Positions 19,698 to 28,837 of a DNA stretch of 64,000 bases are shown here, one piece after another. Within the stretch, counting starts at the first letter, position 1. Each line of letters opens with the position of its first letter. Origin of the DNA: Pedobacter sp. (GTDB lineage Bacteria; Bacteroidota; Bacteroidia; Sphingobacteriales; Sphingobacteriaceae); NCBI RefSeq assembly GCF_031119335.1, contig NZ_JAVHXT010000001.1, positions 220,448-284,447 on the forward strand, written 5' to 3'. The translations under genes and the position numbers were made by a program. Under the pieces are notes generated by a model. It made no database searches and was not told the origin of the DNA. It worked only from the letters and a program-made list of their open reading frames with translations.

Positions 19698-19722
19698 TGA
19701 TTACTCTTTTTTTGAGTAATCA
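19698..19722. other. Hairpin with T-rich loop between two minus-strand genes
   Basis: TGATTACTC and GAGTAATCA form a perfect 9-bp stem around TTTTTTT. It lies just beyond the end of the ABC gene. On neither strand is the stem directly followed by a T run, so a terminator role is uncertain. Confidence 0.4.
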
Positions 19723-19739
19723 ATTCCCCGTTTTTGTTG

Positions 19740-21446
19740 TTAGAAATTTCCTGGTATGGCGTCTATTAATTTTTGGGTATAAGCTGCTTTTGGTTTTTCA
19801 TAGATTTCCTCAGGGAAACCTTGTTCTTCTATTTTTCCCTTATTCATGATAATCATCCTATCGGAGATGTGTTTTACCACGGCCAAATCATGGGATATAA
19901 AAATGTAGGTCAATCCAAATTCTTCCTGCAAATCTCTTAACAGGTTTAAAACCTGTGCTTGTACCGAAACATCTAATGCCGAAACGGATTCGTCGCAGAT
20001 GATGAATTTTGGTTGAAGCGCCAAAGCACGTGCAATTACGATACGCTGCCTCTGTCCGCCAGAAAACTCGTGCGGATAACGGTTGAAGTGTTCTGCACCT
20101 AGGTTTACCTTTTCTAAAAGTTCTATTACGTGCGCTTTTCGTTCCGCGTCATTGGCATGGATGTTATGTACCACTAGAGGCTCCATAATTGATTGCCCAA
20201 CGGTGATTTTCGGGTTTAATGAAGAGTAGGGATCTTGGAAAATAATTTGAACGTCTCTGCGTAATTTCCTGAGTTCTTTTTTGTTTAAGTGGGTGATATC
20301 CCTACCATCAAAAATTAACTGACCAGAAGTAGGTTCTACTAAACGTAAAATTGTTCTTCCTAAAGTGGTTTTTCCACAGCCCGATTCGCCAACCAAGCCT
20401 AAGGTTTCTCCAGGGAAAACTTCAAAAGAAACCTGGTCAACTGCTTTTACATAATCATGTGTTTTACCAAACAAACCTTTTTTGATCGGGTACCAGGTGC
20501 ATAAGTTCTCGACTTTTAATATAGGAGCCTGGTTGTAGAGTTTTGCTCTTCGTTGGTTTACTTCTTCCTGTGTAAAAGCGTTTTTAGCTAAAAGATGCTG
20601 CAAACCTACCTCCTTATCTTCGTTAAGAAAGTCGGCTACGGTAGGCAACTTTTTGAGTAATCTTTTTGGCGATGGCCTACAAGCTAATAAACCTTTTGTA
20701 TACGGATGTTGCGGGTTTTCGAATAGTTGTTCTGCTTTTCCTTGTTCTACGATATCGCCTTTGTACATTACCAAAAGTTCATCGGCAATTTCACTCATCA
20801 ATCCCAAATCATGGGAAATGAAGATCATGGCCATATTACGTTCGGTTTTTAGACGCGATAACAACTGTAAAATAGTTTTTTGAACAGTTACATCTAATGC
20901 CGTTGTTGGTTCATCGGCAATTAATAATTCGGGGTTACAGCTTAAAGCCATGGCAATCATTACCCGTTGCTTTTGCCCGCCAGAAAGTTGGTGCGGGTAG
21001 CTTTCAAAAATATTCTCAGGACGAGGCAGTTGCACTTCCTTAAACAAAGCGATGGTTTGCGCCTTGGCAGTTTGTTTATCCACCTGTTGGTGCAACATAA
21101 TGGCTTCCCTAACTTGTTCGCCACAGGTAAAAACTGGGTTTAGTGAAGTCATTGGTTCCTGAAAAATCATGGCGATTTTGTTGCCACGATATTTCCTGAT
21201 TTCTTGGTCGCTTAAACTGAGTAAGTCGATAGTGTCTAGGTTAATTTCTCCATCTATCTGGGTGTGCTTACTGTCGTGCAAACGCATAATAGAGAATGAA
21301 GTCACCGATTTGCCTGAGCCAGATTCGCCAACAATGCCCAAAACTTTACCTCTTCCGAGATTAAAACTTACTTTGTGAACAGTTTCTAGCCAAACTTTGT
21401 CTTCTTGGTTATAAAATTTTACGGCAAGGTCTTTTACTTTAAGCAT
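19740..21446 (-). CDS. Duplicated ABC ATPase of oligopeptide/dipeptide type (DppD-DppF fusion-like)
   Basis: 568 residues carrying two complete nucleotide-binding domains. Walker A motifs are GESGSGKS (about residue 38) and GESGCGKT (about 355). Signature motifs are LSGGQKQR and FSGGQRQR. Walker B segments are LLIADEPTT and FIICDESVS. Each half ends in the oligopeptide-type C-terminal extension ([33 protein letters not shown]). In Bacteroidota one gene often encodes both ATPase halves of a peptide or nickel importer. No permease or binding protein is adjacent, so the substrate is unknown. Confidence 0.92.
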   Translation of the reverse strand: MLKVKDLAVKFYNQEDKVWLETVHKVSFNLGRGKVLGIVGESGSGKSVTSFSIMRLHDSKHTQIDGEINLDTIDLLSLSDQEIRKYRGNKIAMIFQEPMTSLNPVFTCGEQVREAIMLHQQVDKQTAKAQTIALFKEVQLPRPENIFESYPHQLSGGQKQRVMIAMALSCNPELLIADEPTTALDVTVQKTILQLLSRLKTERNMAMIFISHDLGLMSEIADELLVMYKGDIVEQGKAEQLFENPQHPYTKGLLACRPSPKRLLKKLPTVADFLNEDKEVGLQHLLAKNAFTQEEVNQRRAKLYNQAPILKVENLCTWYPIKKGLFGKTHDYVKAVDQVSFEVFPGETLGLVGESGCGKTTLGRTILRLVEPTSGQLIFDGRDITHLNKKELRKLRRDVQIIFQDPYSSLNPKITVGQSIMEPLVVHNIHANDAERKAHVIELLEKVNLGAEHFNRYPHEFSGGQRQRIVIARALALQPKFIICDESVSALDVSVQAQVLNLLRDLQEEFGLTYIFISHDLAVVKHISDRMIIMNKGKIEEQGFPEEIYEKPKAAYTQKLIDAIPGNF

Positions 21447-21575
21447 TTATCAAGCGGATTTAACCATATAGACACATAGCATTACGTTTTTTAAATTGAA
21501 ATTCATTAAAAATTGATGAATTTGAAAAATGCTATCGATTTTGAAACTTATGTGCCTATGTGTTTCATTTTATCA

Positions 21576-22289
21576 TTACTTCACTAAAGTAATATTTTCT
21601 TGCGTAATTATTGGCAATCCTTTAAAGCGTAACAACAATTGTGCAGTAGTAATTACATCATTCTGGCAATATTTAGCAATTCGAGTTAAATCTTTTTGTT
21701 GGTAATAGATTTCCTTAACCTGACTGCCATCGATATCATTTTTAGGAGTGGGCAAATCAAATATCGCAGCTAGTAAATTTAAAGAAGTGTAGTTTTTATA
21801 ATCACCGAATTTCCAAAGTTCCATAGTATCTAAATGATGAATTTCCCAAGGTTTCTTGCCAGCTATTTGTAATGGTGCGGGGATTGGCAAGCCGTTAATC
21901 AGCATTCTTCTGCATAAGTACGGAAAATCAAATTCCTTACCATTGTGTGCACAGAGTTGTAAGTTTTTAGTGTGCTTATTTATGAGGTTGATGAATTGTT
22001 TCAGTAAAATAGTTTCATCGTGGTGGGCAAATGAACACACTCGCAAATGAATTTGCTTTCGCTCTAAATGATAGATACCAACGCTGATACAAACAACCTT
22101 TCCGAACTCTGCCCAAATGCCAGCTCTATCGTAAAATTCCACCGCCGTCTGTCCGTCTTTACGTTGGTAGCGGCTTTTTTGTTCCCAAAGTTCTTGTAGG
22201 TGTGGTGGTAGCTCTTCAAACTTTTCCTTCTGTGGAACGGTTTCAATATCAATCACAAAGACATTGTTTAGCTTAAGGTCTTTTAGCAT
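21576..22289 (-). CDS. Predicted 3'-5' exonuclease, PolB-like RNase H fold
   Basis: 237 residues. Acidic exonuclease motifs are visible: VFVIDIETVP near the start (DxE, Exo I), LCAHNGKEFDFPYL (Exo II, N...FD) and IAKYCQNDVITTAQL (Exo III, YCxxDV). This matches the DNA_pol_B_exo2 family of stand-alone exonucleases. It could act in DNA or RNA end processing; the substrate is not known. It has its own upstream gap and no operon partner. Confidence 0.88.
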   Translation of the reverse strand: MLKDLKLNNVFVIDIETVPQKEKFEELPPHLQELWEQKSRYQRKDGQTAVEFYDRAGIWAEFGKVVCISVGIYHLERKQIHLRVCSFAHHDETILLKQFINLINKHTKNLQLCAHNGKEFDFPYLCRRMLINGLPIPAPLQIAGKKPWEIHHLDTMELWKFGDYKNYTSLNLLAAIFDLPTPKNDIDGSQVKEIYYQQKDLTRIAKYCQNDVITTAQLLLRFKGLPIITQENITLVK

Positions 22290-22393
22290 AGTGGATAGGA
22301 TAGGTGTATATCCAAATTAGTAAATTTTTGTTAATTCTCCCGCAGATTTTCGCTGATGTTTCCGCAGATTTAAGAAGATAAGGCGAATTTCGT

Positions 22394-22472
22394 CATTGCG
22401 AGGTACGAAGCAATCCTACAACTGTCGCTAAGCAATAACCATAGCTCTAAGATTGCTTCGTGCCTCGCAATG
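22394..22472. repeat. Inverted-repeat intergenic element (CATTGCGAGGTACGAAGCAATC)
   Basis: A 22-bp arm beginning CATTGCGAGGTACGAAGC is inverted at 22451-22472 with a single mismatch around a 35-bp centre. It looks like the GTCATTGCGAGG interspersed repeat common in Bacteroidota. The gap 22290-22623 holds this and a terminator and no gene. Confidence 0.8.
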
Positions 22473-22555
22473 AAGTGAGGAGAGTTCAATACCTAGGGAA
22501 TTACAATGAAGCTAATCTCAAGTTAACTTAGGTGTCTAAGGTGGTTAATTAAAAC

Positions 22556-22586
22556 AAAAAAATCCCTTCCGAAAATGGAAAGGATT
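22556..22586 (-). terminator. Terminator of the arginine decarboxylase gene
   Basis: On the minus strand AATCCTTTCC pairs with GGAAGGGATT and is followed by a T run, 38 bp after the stop. Confidence 0.85.
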
Positions 22587-22623
22587 AATCTATGCTTAAC
22601 AAAACCCTTTGACGATGTTGGGA

Positions 22624-24015
22624 TTAAACGTAACCTAGAATTTTAAGCACCTGCTTACTATTTTGCTCTTCGCCAAAAACTTCGAAGTTAAAAGTCTCAT
22701 CGCGGTTTCTGCGGATAATTACATGCTTTGGACTAGGCAATAAACAGTGATGGATACCACCATAACCACTTAAAACTTCCTGATAAGCACCCGTATTAAA
22801 GAAGCCTAGATATTGCACTTTACGTGTTTTAGGCATAAACACACTGTTCATGTGTGCCTCTTGGTTGTAGTAATCTTGCCCATCGCAAGTAATACCACCC
22901 AAGTTTACGCGTTCGTATTCAGCATCCCAATTGTTGATAGGTAATAATACATATTTTTGGTTCAGCGCCCAAACATCAGGCAAATTGGTGATGAAAGAAC
23001 CATCCAACATCAACCATTTTTCACGGTCATTTTGTTGTTTACGGCCCAACACTTTGTATAAAATTCCTGAAGCTTCAGCAACCGTGTATTTACCAAATTC
23101 AGTAATGATATCTGGTTCAACAACATCGTGCTCTGCACAAATTTCCTTGATACGTTTTACAATCTCGTTTACCATGTACTCGTAATCGAAATCGAACACC
23201 AAACTATCTTTAAACGGCATACCACCACCAATATCTAAAGTATCTAGTTCTGGATTGATTTTCTTGAACTTGCAATACAAGGTCACATATTTCTCTAATT
23301 CATTCCAGTAATATGGCGTGTCAGAAATACCAGAATTAATAAAAAAGTGCAATAATTTCACCCTAAAATTTGGGTTTGCAGCCACTTTACTGTTGTAGAA
23401 ATCAATTACATCTTCCATACGTACACCTAAACGAGAAGTATAGAATTGCGAATCTGGCTGCTCTTCAGCTGCAATACGGATACCCAAGTTACAAGGTGTA
23501 TCCATCTCAATTTCATCGTCGTAAAGGTTAAACTCTTCTTTGTTATCTAATACCGGAATGATGTTTTTATAGCCATCATGCAACATATCGATAATATATT
23601 GTTTGTATTGGAAGGTTTTAAAACCGTTGCAGATAATGGTTGTTTCTTTAGTCAGGTTGCCCTTTTTCTCCAAAGCCTCAATCATTGGCATATCAAAAGC
23701 CGACGAAGTCTCCAAGTGGATATCGTTCTTTAAAGCCTCTTCAACAATGTGTTTAAAGTGCGAACTTTTTGTACAATAGCAGTATTTGTAGTCGCCACGG
23801 TAATTATTCTTGATAATTGCCTGCTGAAACAACAATTTTGCCTGCTGAATTTTCTTGCTTACCATGGGTAAGTAAGTGAAACGCAATGGCGTACCATAGG
23901 TTTCAATCATTTCCATCAAGTTTAAATCGTGGAAATATAATTCATCATCTATAATGCTATAGCCCTCTTGCGGGAAACCAACACTCAGATCAAGAAATTC
24001 TTCGTAACTCTGCAT
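22624..24015 (-). CDS. speA: Arginine decarboxylase, PLP-dependent alanine-racemase-fold type
   Basis: 463 residues, shorter than the roughly 630-660 of E. coli SpeA and typical of the Bacteroidota form. The PLP lysine is expected in YCYCTKSSHF near residue 82. LDIGGGMPF is the phosphate-binding glycine loop. Late motifs include FGKYTVAEASG and FFNTGAYQEVLSGYGG (active-site loop). It would convert arginine to agmatine in polyamine synthesis. Other arginine enzymes (CtlX-like hydrolase, arginine deiminase-type enzyme, argS) follow within 5 kb, all but argS on the same strand. Confidence 0.88.
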   Translation of the reverse strand: MQSYEEFLDLSVGFPQEGYSIIDDELYFHDLNLMEMIETYGTPLRFTYLPMVSKKIQQAKLLFQQAIIKNNYRGDYKYCYCTKSSHFKHIVEEALKNDIHLETSSAFDMPMIEALEKKGNLTKETTIICNGFKTFQYKQYIIDMLHDGYKNIIPVLDNKEEFNLYDDEIEMDTPCNLGIRIAAEEQPDSQFYTSRLGVRMEDVIDFYNSKVAANPNFRVKLLHFFINSGISDTPYYWNELEKYVTLYCKFKKINPELDTLDIGGGMPFKDSLVFDFDYEYMVNEIVKRIKEICAEHDVVEPDIITEFGKYTVAEASGILYKVLGRKQQNDREKWLMLDGSFITNLPDVWALNQKYVLLPINNWDAEYERVNLGGITCDGQDYYNQEAHMNSVFMPKTRKVQYLGFFNTGAYQEVLSGYGGIHHCLLPSPKHVIIRRNRDETFNFEVFGEEQNSKQVLKILGYV

Positions 24016-24311
24016 TGTCTAAAAATTTTTGCAAAAATGTAATTTTAAATCGATAAAAATGTAGACTAAATAACATTTTTATATTAACTCTTAAAAAGAG
24101 GTTTAGTTTTTACTTTTTGTAAAGAGATGGAGAGTTTTTGTGTGTTTATAACTGCTTGTTTATCTTTTTGTTGTGGTGTTTTGTGTTTGTTTTGTAGACT
24201 TTTTGGGTAAAACTAAAATTGATGTGATTTTTTCACTCGTTAACATCATATAATTTACCTCTTCGTTTTTTTAGTTTTGAAAAGCAATTGCAGTACCGTT
24301 TTGGTTACGAA

Positions 24312-24371
24312 AGTCCCGCTTTTTGTTATAAGTCCCGATAAAATCGGGAGCTTTTCACTTCAATCGGGTTT
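24312..24371 (+). repeat. Interspersed palindromic element, family A, copy 2
   Basis: It begins AGTCCCGCTTTTTG, has an inner palindrome TCCCGATAAAATCGGGA and ends CAATCGGGTTT. The copy at 44393-44451 is closely similar. The rest of the 24016-24475 gap is AT-rich with no gene seen. Confidence 0.75.
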
Positions 24372-24475
24372 GATGAACGAAGTGATGTGCTAAAAACTTT
24401 GTTAATCTTTATAGACTTGGTGCTGAGAAGATTGACAAAGCTGTAAGAAAAGGTCTGTGGCACAAAGAACCTTGG

Positions 24476-25030
24476 TTACTTTGGAAGTAACACATCGCTA
24501 ATTACATGTATCACGCCGTTAGATGCCTTTACTGTAGAAATAATCTCGCTACCGTTTACATAATTTTTTCCATCCTTTTGGGTAATTTTTACCTTGCCAC
24601 CAAAAACCATGTCATATTCCAAGCCATCTTGAAGTAGAACACCATCTAATACACCAACATAGGTGTGGTAGCCAAGTATATTACTTAAATCATCTTTTTT
24701 TTCTGGTTTTAATAAATCTTCTACAGTGCCTTTTGGCAACTTGTCGAAGGCTGTATTTGTTGGCGCAAAAACCGTGAACGGACCTGCGTTGCTAAGCGCA
24801 TCAGTCAATCCAGCAGCTTTAACAGCAGTAACTAAAGTAGTAAAGTCTGGACTTTTTGCCGCTACTTGAACAATGTTGGGATTGGAGACGTCGTCAACAA
24901 CGGCCGATTGTCCGACGCTATTTTCTGAAGCGCTAGCATTGTCTGATGTTTCGGTTGTGTTTTCGGGCTGGTTGTTGGTACAAGCCGTGAATAGGATTGC
25001 GGCTACAAGAGCAAATAGAATTTTTTTCAT
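24476..25030 (-). CDS. Fasciclin (FAS1) domain lipoprotein
   Basis: I start at MKKILFALVAAILFTAC, 13 codons inside the listed ORF, because it gives a lipobox (LFTAC). About 184 residues: a low-complexity linker (NNQPENTTETSDNASASEN) and one FAS1 domain with its H1 motif (FTVFAPTNTAFDKLP) and H2 region (INGxxIISTVKASNGVIHVISDVLLP-like). FAS1 domains mediate adhesion or protein contacts at the cell surface. Stand-alone gene. Confidence 0.9.
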   Translation of the reverse strand: MKKILFALVAAILFTACTNNQPENTTETSDNASASENSVGQSAVVDDVSNPNIVQVAAKSPDFTTLVTAVKAAGLTDALSNAGPFTVFAPTNTAFDKLPKGTVEDLLKPEKKDDLSNILGYHTYVGVLDGVLLQDGLEYDMVFGGKVKITQKDGKNYVNGSEIISTVKASNGVIHVISDVLLPK

Positions 25031-25265
25031 GATGCATATTTTTATTACGAAAATATTTCTGTTTCGCATATAAAAGTATGATTTGAATCATCCTGCCTCA
25101 TTGCTATAATGACGACGAAGCACCCGCAAAACGAGCCTGAATGTTACTAAAAAAACAATGAGCCAACAAATGAAAAATCCTAAAGCGAATGATAATCATA
25201 GTTGTATGATTGGTTTGCTTCGCAGCTACTTCGTGGTCGTAAACTCGTAATGACGACCTGTTAAG

Positions 25266-26180
25266 CTATCGTTTCAACGGCAAATGTATTTCTGCCAACA
25301 TACACCTTGCACTACCGCCACCATTTTGCTCAATAGTATAAATTGGAGCCGTTACAATCTTAGAAAATGCAGATAACGCTGTAATCTGTGTGCCATGCAA
25401 AGCTTTTAACGCCTGCTCCGACATTACCAATAGGCTTTCGCCATCTTTATTTTGCACTTCTAACATATTACCAGCAAAGTGGTTCATCTGCTCAAACGAA
25501 ATATCGATAACGGTTTTATTGGTGGCTTTAAAGCTTTCTAAAACGGCTATTTTGTCTTCCGTATATTTAATGCTATCCAAACAAACTACAGTAAATTTTT
25601 CTCCAATGCACATCATCACATTGGTATGGTAAATAGGGAAGCCGCCTTCATCTACAGCCTGAAATGCGACCACTCCGTAGCCACTTAGCATCGCAAAATT
25701 TTCTAACACTTCTTTATCGGTGCGCACACTTAAGCAAGCATAGGCAATTTTGTTTGTTCTGTCTAAAACCATACTGCCGGTGCCTTCCAAAAAGCGTTCT
25801 TGTAGTTCGAAAAAGCTTAAATCTGTTTGGTGGCTTACTTCAAAAGTCTTTGCTAAATAATCAATAATATCTTTTCTGCGTTCCTGTCTGCGGTTTGGCG
25901 AGTGCATCGGATAAAGAAAAACACTACCATCTTCATGAAAAGAAACCCAATTGTTCGGGAATATCGAATCGGGCGTTTCGGAATCTAATGTGTCGCTAAT
26001 TATGGTTACATCTACACCATTTTCTCTAAGTATATTTACAAAGCCATCAAACTCAGCTAAGGCTTTTTGTTGAACATTTTCCTGTTCGCTAGCCATCTGA
26101 AATTTATTGTCATCGGCAGTTTGCTCGTTGAATTTAAAATCAACCGGGCGTATCATGAGTAGGTGTGAAGTTGTTTGCAT
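25266..26180 (-). CDS. ctlX: CtlX-like citrulline-utilisation hydrolase (amidinotransferase fold)
   Basis: 304 residues. Guanidino-modifying enzyme motifs are visible: SIFPNNWVSFHEDG, EGTGSMVLDR, a His in FPIYHTNVMM and the C-terminal catalytic Cys in NGGGSARCMLAEIHLP. This arrangement matches the CtlX type, thought to act on citrulline or related compounds. The ParE toxin gene ends 3 bp upstream of its start, so it may be transcribed with the toxin-antitoxin pair. It lies beside an arginine deiminase-type gene, which supports a role in arginine/citrulline catabolism. Confidence 0.85.
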   Translation of the reverse strand: MQTTSHLLMIRPVDFKFNEQTADDNKFQMASEQENVQQKALAEFDGFVNILRENGVDVTIISDTLDSETPDSIFPNNWVSFHEDGSVFLYPMHSPNRRQERRKDIIDYLAKTFEVSHQTDLSFFELQERFLEGTGSMVLDRTNKIAYACLSVRTDKEVLENFAMLSGYGVVAFQAVDEGGFPIYHTNVMMCIGEKFTVVCLDSIKYTEDKIAVLESFKATNKTVIDISFEQMNHFAGNMLEVQNKDGESLLVMSEQALKALHGTQITALSAFSKIVTAPIYTIEQNGGGSARCMLAEIHLPLKR

Positions 26181-26182
26181 TC

Positions 26183-26485
26183 TTATTTTTCTTTGAGCCT
26201 ATTTTTATAGTCCATCTGCTCGTGTAAAATTCTTACAATTTCGATGTTGTCTAGTTTCGTTTGATGGTAAAATATAATATGTTTACCAATATTTACGCCC
26301 AATATTGCTTCACCGATATCATCATACTTTTTCCCTATTTCTGGCTTTTCTGCAATTTGGTTAAAAGTGTAAATCAGGAGTTCATAATATTTATCCGCTT
26401 GCTTTTCAGACCAAGTATGGTAAGTGTAGTGCCAAATATCAGTCAAGTCCTCAACGGCTTTATTAGTCAGTAAATAATTAGCCAT
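26183..26485 (-). CDS. parE: ParE/RelE-family toxin
   Basis: 100 residues with the ParE-like pattern: YLLTNKAVEDLTDIWHYT at the N-terminus, WSEKQADKYYELLIYTFNQIAEKPEIGKKYDD, and the C-terminal strand HIIFYHQTKLDNIEIVRILHEQMD. ParE toxins poison DNA gyrase; RelE relatives cut mRNA. The sequence looks closer to ParE because of the helical N-terminus and the R-I-L-H-E-Q-M-D end. Its start overlaps the antitoxin end by 8 bp, typical of type II pairs. Confidence 0.9.
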   Translation of the reverse strand: MANYLLTNKAVEDLTDIWHYTYHTWSEKQADKYYELLIYTFNQIAEKPEIGKKYDDIGEAILGVNIGKHIIFYHQTKLDNIEIVRILHEQMDYKNRLKEK

Positions 26486-26726
26486 TTTTGCTTTTTGCTT
26501 TTAGAGCGGCTAAATGTTCTATTGGATCGAAATTATGGGCAATTCCGCTATTTAAACCTTCTTGAATAGCTTTTTTCAAAACAATTGTTTTGTTTTCTTC
26601 CTCTTCTAAAAGTCTTAAGCCAGCACGTATCATCTCGCTAGCATTTTTATAACGGCCTTTTGCGATACTATTTTCAACAAATTCTTCAAAATAGTTGCCT
26701 AACGATACAGAAGTGTTATTCCCCAT
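26478..26726 (-). CDS. parD: ParD-family antitoxin
   Basis: 82 residues. The N-terminal ribbon-helix-helix segment NTSVSLGNYFEEFVENSIAKGRYKNASEMIRAGLRLLEEEE is the ParD DNA-binding domain. The C-terminus (NFDPIEHLAALKAKSKNG) would wrap the toxin. It is first in the pair, as usual, and probably represses its own promoter. The ATTGGTAACTTTAG-type sequence just upstream contains TACCAATAATTGGTA, a palindrome that could be the operator (26753-26767). Confidence 0.9.
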   Translation of the reverse strand: MGNNTSVSLGNYFEEFVENSIAKGRYKNASEMIRAGLRLLEEEENKTIVLKKAIQEGLNSGIAHNFDPIEHLAALKAKSKNG

Positions 26727-26846
26727 GATTTTTTAATTTCTTTAACTAAAGTTACCAATAATTGGTAACTTTAGCAACCGTTTTATGTTGAGTTAAAGTC
26801 TGCAATCCCGTTTGGCATTAGTTAACCAATTCAAACGATTAAACAA

Positions 26847-28307
26847 TTAACCAATTTCATCCCTTAACAAAGGTAAGCTCATACAATGAAAACCACCTCT
26901 AGCCCTAGATAACTCAGCCGATGGCATTAAAACTAAAGTGTCGGTTAAAGTTTCTACATCTACCTTTCCACTTTCTAAATCTTGTATTAAATCTTGAACT
27001 TTTACCACATTAAACCCATTTGCTTTAAAAGCCTCTACGGTTTTATCATTACGGTCGTAGCCTAAAACTACGCCTTCTTTTAGTGCCAAAAGGTTACAAG
27101 AGTCGGTCCATTGCTCGCGGCTATCGTAGGGAAAAGTATTACCGCCACTGTAAATTACTTTAGTAGGCGTGGTACTGCCTAAATCGTTTCTACTGATATC
27201 ATCTAGCAAAGCCTCTACATGTTCAAAGACCTTTGGCTGTCCTGGTTTATTTTTGTGAAACTGGATAGCGGTAGTAGCTTCCAATTTTTCAGGTTCTTTT
27301 AAAAAGTGGATAGGCTCGGTAGCATCGTAAGCCGGACTATGCGCAATACTGTGCAAAATCACCCAAGTATCACGTTTTACCTGAGTAAAAACCGTATCTA
27401 GGTGCATGTAGTCACGCTTAGCTGGAATTTTTACTACTGTTACTTTCTCTACCACGTTATTTTCAAATAGCAGTTTAATGGCTTCATTAGCACCTTCTTC
27501 CGAAGTACGTTCGCTTACGCCAATGAGTACATGGTTTGGTGCAACCATCATTACATCGCCACCTTCTAAAGTAGTTCGAAACTCAGGTTCATCACCAGGA
27601 CGCAAAAAGTGCATGGTAGGGTCTGGTATTTCAATAATGTTGTTTTGGTAAGCTTCAAAAAACGGGTGGTTAAAGAAAATATAACGCATCAACATCGTTT
27701 CACGAACACGGGCCTTTTTAGCAGGCTTGTTCAGTAAAATATGGCTGTTAATGGTAGTACCAACATCGCGGGTGAAAATCAGGTTCGGTACTGGCGCAAA
27801 AATCATGGTATCATCGGCCATAGTGCCCGAAATAAAAATCTCTGCCAGTTCCTTAGGTTCGGTAGCGGTAAGTTTTAACTGTAGTTTGTACGTACAGCCT
27901 TCAATAGCGCAAACGGCTGCCGTTAGTTTCTTGCGGATGTACTCGTCGGCCAAAATATCTGCCAATAAATTTTGCAGTTCCACCACATTTTCTGAGTTAT
28001 GGAAATTTGGGTGGTTTGGCTTGTAAAAGCCTCTATTTGTAGCTTCGCTATCTATTTCTGCCAGTTTTCCTTTAATTTTTTCAGGATCAAGGAAATACAT
28101 TAACAGTTTGGTATAGTAATCATATTCGTCTTTACGGATCGTATCTAAATGTACAATATCCTCAAAAAGCCAATCTTGCGCTTTAGAAGGTACCACTTTG
28201 CCCAATCCGCTATCAGGACTGTGCACCAATAATTTTCTCAATCTTCCAATTTCGGTAGTAACGCCTATTTTAAAAACGCTCTCAAACGCTTTGTTCCGCA
28301 TGTTCAT
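26847..28307 (-). CDS. Arginine deiminase-type guanidino hydrolase
   Basis: 486 residues of the arginine deiminase superfamily. Visible motifs: NLIFTRDVGTTI (substrate-binding FTRD), TLEGGDVMMVAPNHVLIGVSERT (EGGD), MHLDTVFTQV (HxD) and the C-terminal catalytic Cys in ARGGFHCMSLPLLRDE. It would convert arginine to citrulline and ammonia. Bacteroidota have this longer form (about 480 residues against about 410 for ArcA). It is transcribed alone, 120 bp upstream of the ParDE pair. No carbamate kinase or ornithine transcarbamylase is near, so a full ArcABC pathway is not encoded here. Confidence 0.85.
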   Translation of the reverse strand: MNMRNKAFESVFKIGVTTEIGRLRKLLVHSPDSGLGKVVPSKAQDWLFEDIVHLDTIRKDEYDYYTKLLMYFLDPEKIKGKLAEIDSEATNRGFYKPNHPNFHNSENVVELQNLLADILADEYIRKKLTAAVCAIEGCTYKLQLKLTATEPKELAEIFISGTMADDTMIFAPVPNLIFTRDVGTTINSHILLNKPAKKARVRETMLMRYIFFNHPFFEAYQNNIIEIPDPTMHFLRPGDEPEFRTTLEGGDVMMVAPNHVLIGVSERTSEEGANEAIKLLFENNVVEKVTVVKIPAKRDYMHLDTVFTQVKRDTWVILHSIAHSPAYDATEPIHFLKEPEKLEATTAIQFHKNKPGQPKVFEHVEALLDDISRNDLGSTTPTKVIYSGGNTFPYDSREQWTDSCNLLALKEGVVLGYDRNDKTVEAFKANGFNVVKVQDLIQDLESGKVDVETLTDTLVLMPSAELSRARGGFHCMSLPLLRDEIG

Positions 28308-28440
28308 ATCATTTTGGTGTTGCTACAAAACTATTCTTTTTTTTGAAAGGCACAAGTTGGTTCAATAGTTCATATGTTTACTTGTTTATTAATTGGATGT
28401 TTAGTTTTTTGAAAAGCAATAGTGGTGCTGCTATTAGCGT

Positions 28441-28510
28441 ACGGCCCCGCTATACCCTGTAGCCTTCGTTCGCAAACGCTCTCTCGGGGCTGTCGTTTCT
28501 ATCGGGTTTA
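28441..28510 (+). repeat. Interspersed palindromic element, family A, copy 3 (divergent)
   Basis: It begins GGCCCCGCTATACCC and ends TTCTATCGGGTTTAA. A second, inverted copy lies 155 bp further on. Between them, two GCAAAG/GCGTTCTT-rich stretches look like another repeat. No gene is visible in the 28308-28837 gap. Confidence 0.6.
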
Positions 28511-28664
28511 AATAATTCAAGACTTTGATATTATGTACCAACCTCCAAAACTCATCTTTGCGTTCTTCGCGAAAACTTCCAAAACCTTTGCGGTTGAATT
28601 TTTAACGCAAAACAAATAAGAGTTACGCAAAGAACGCAAAGTTTAAAGTACTACACTTGCCACC

Positions 28665-28720
28665 TAAACCCGATAGGAGTGAGCATCCCGATTTATCGGG
28701 ATAAAACGGATAGCGGGACT
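28665..28720 (-). repeat. Interspersed palindromic element, family A, copy 4 (inverted)
   Basis: Read on the minus strand it begins AGTCCCGCTATCCG, has TCCCGATAAATCGGGA inside and ends CTATCGGGTTTA, matching copies 2 and 5. Confidence 0.75.
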
Positions 28721-28824
28721 GCAAAATGATAGTAGAACTGTATCTGCTTTTCTAATCATAAAATTATAGTTTAAATACTCCAAAACCTTTTAGCTTTAGT
28801 CTTTAAGCTTTCAGCTATAATCGC

Positions 28825-28832
28825 TATTTTTG
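28825..28832 (+). promoter_or_regulatory. -7 box of the argS promoter; probably leaderless mRNA
   Basis: TATTTTTG matches TAnnTTTG and ends 5 bp before the argS ATG. Transcription would therefore start at or next to the start codon. The -33 element is weak (TTTA). Confidence 0.55.
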
Positions 28833-28837
28833 GCACT

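Noticed and set aside
26753-26767. TACCAATAATTGGTA upstream of parD as a separate regulatory feature
   Set aside because: It is a good palindrome and is mentioned as a likely ParD operator in the gene entry, but with one site and no promoter fit I did not list it separately.
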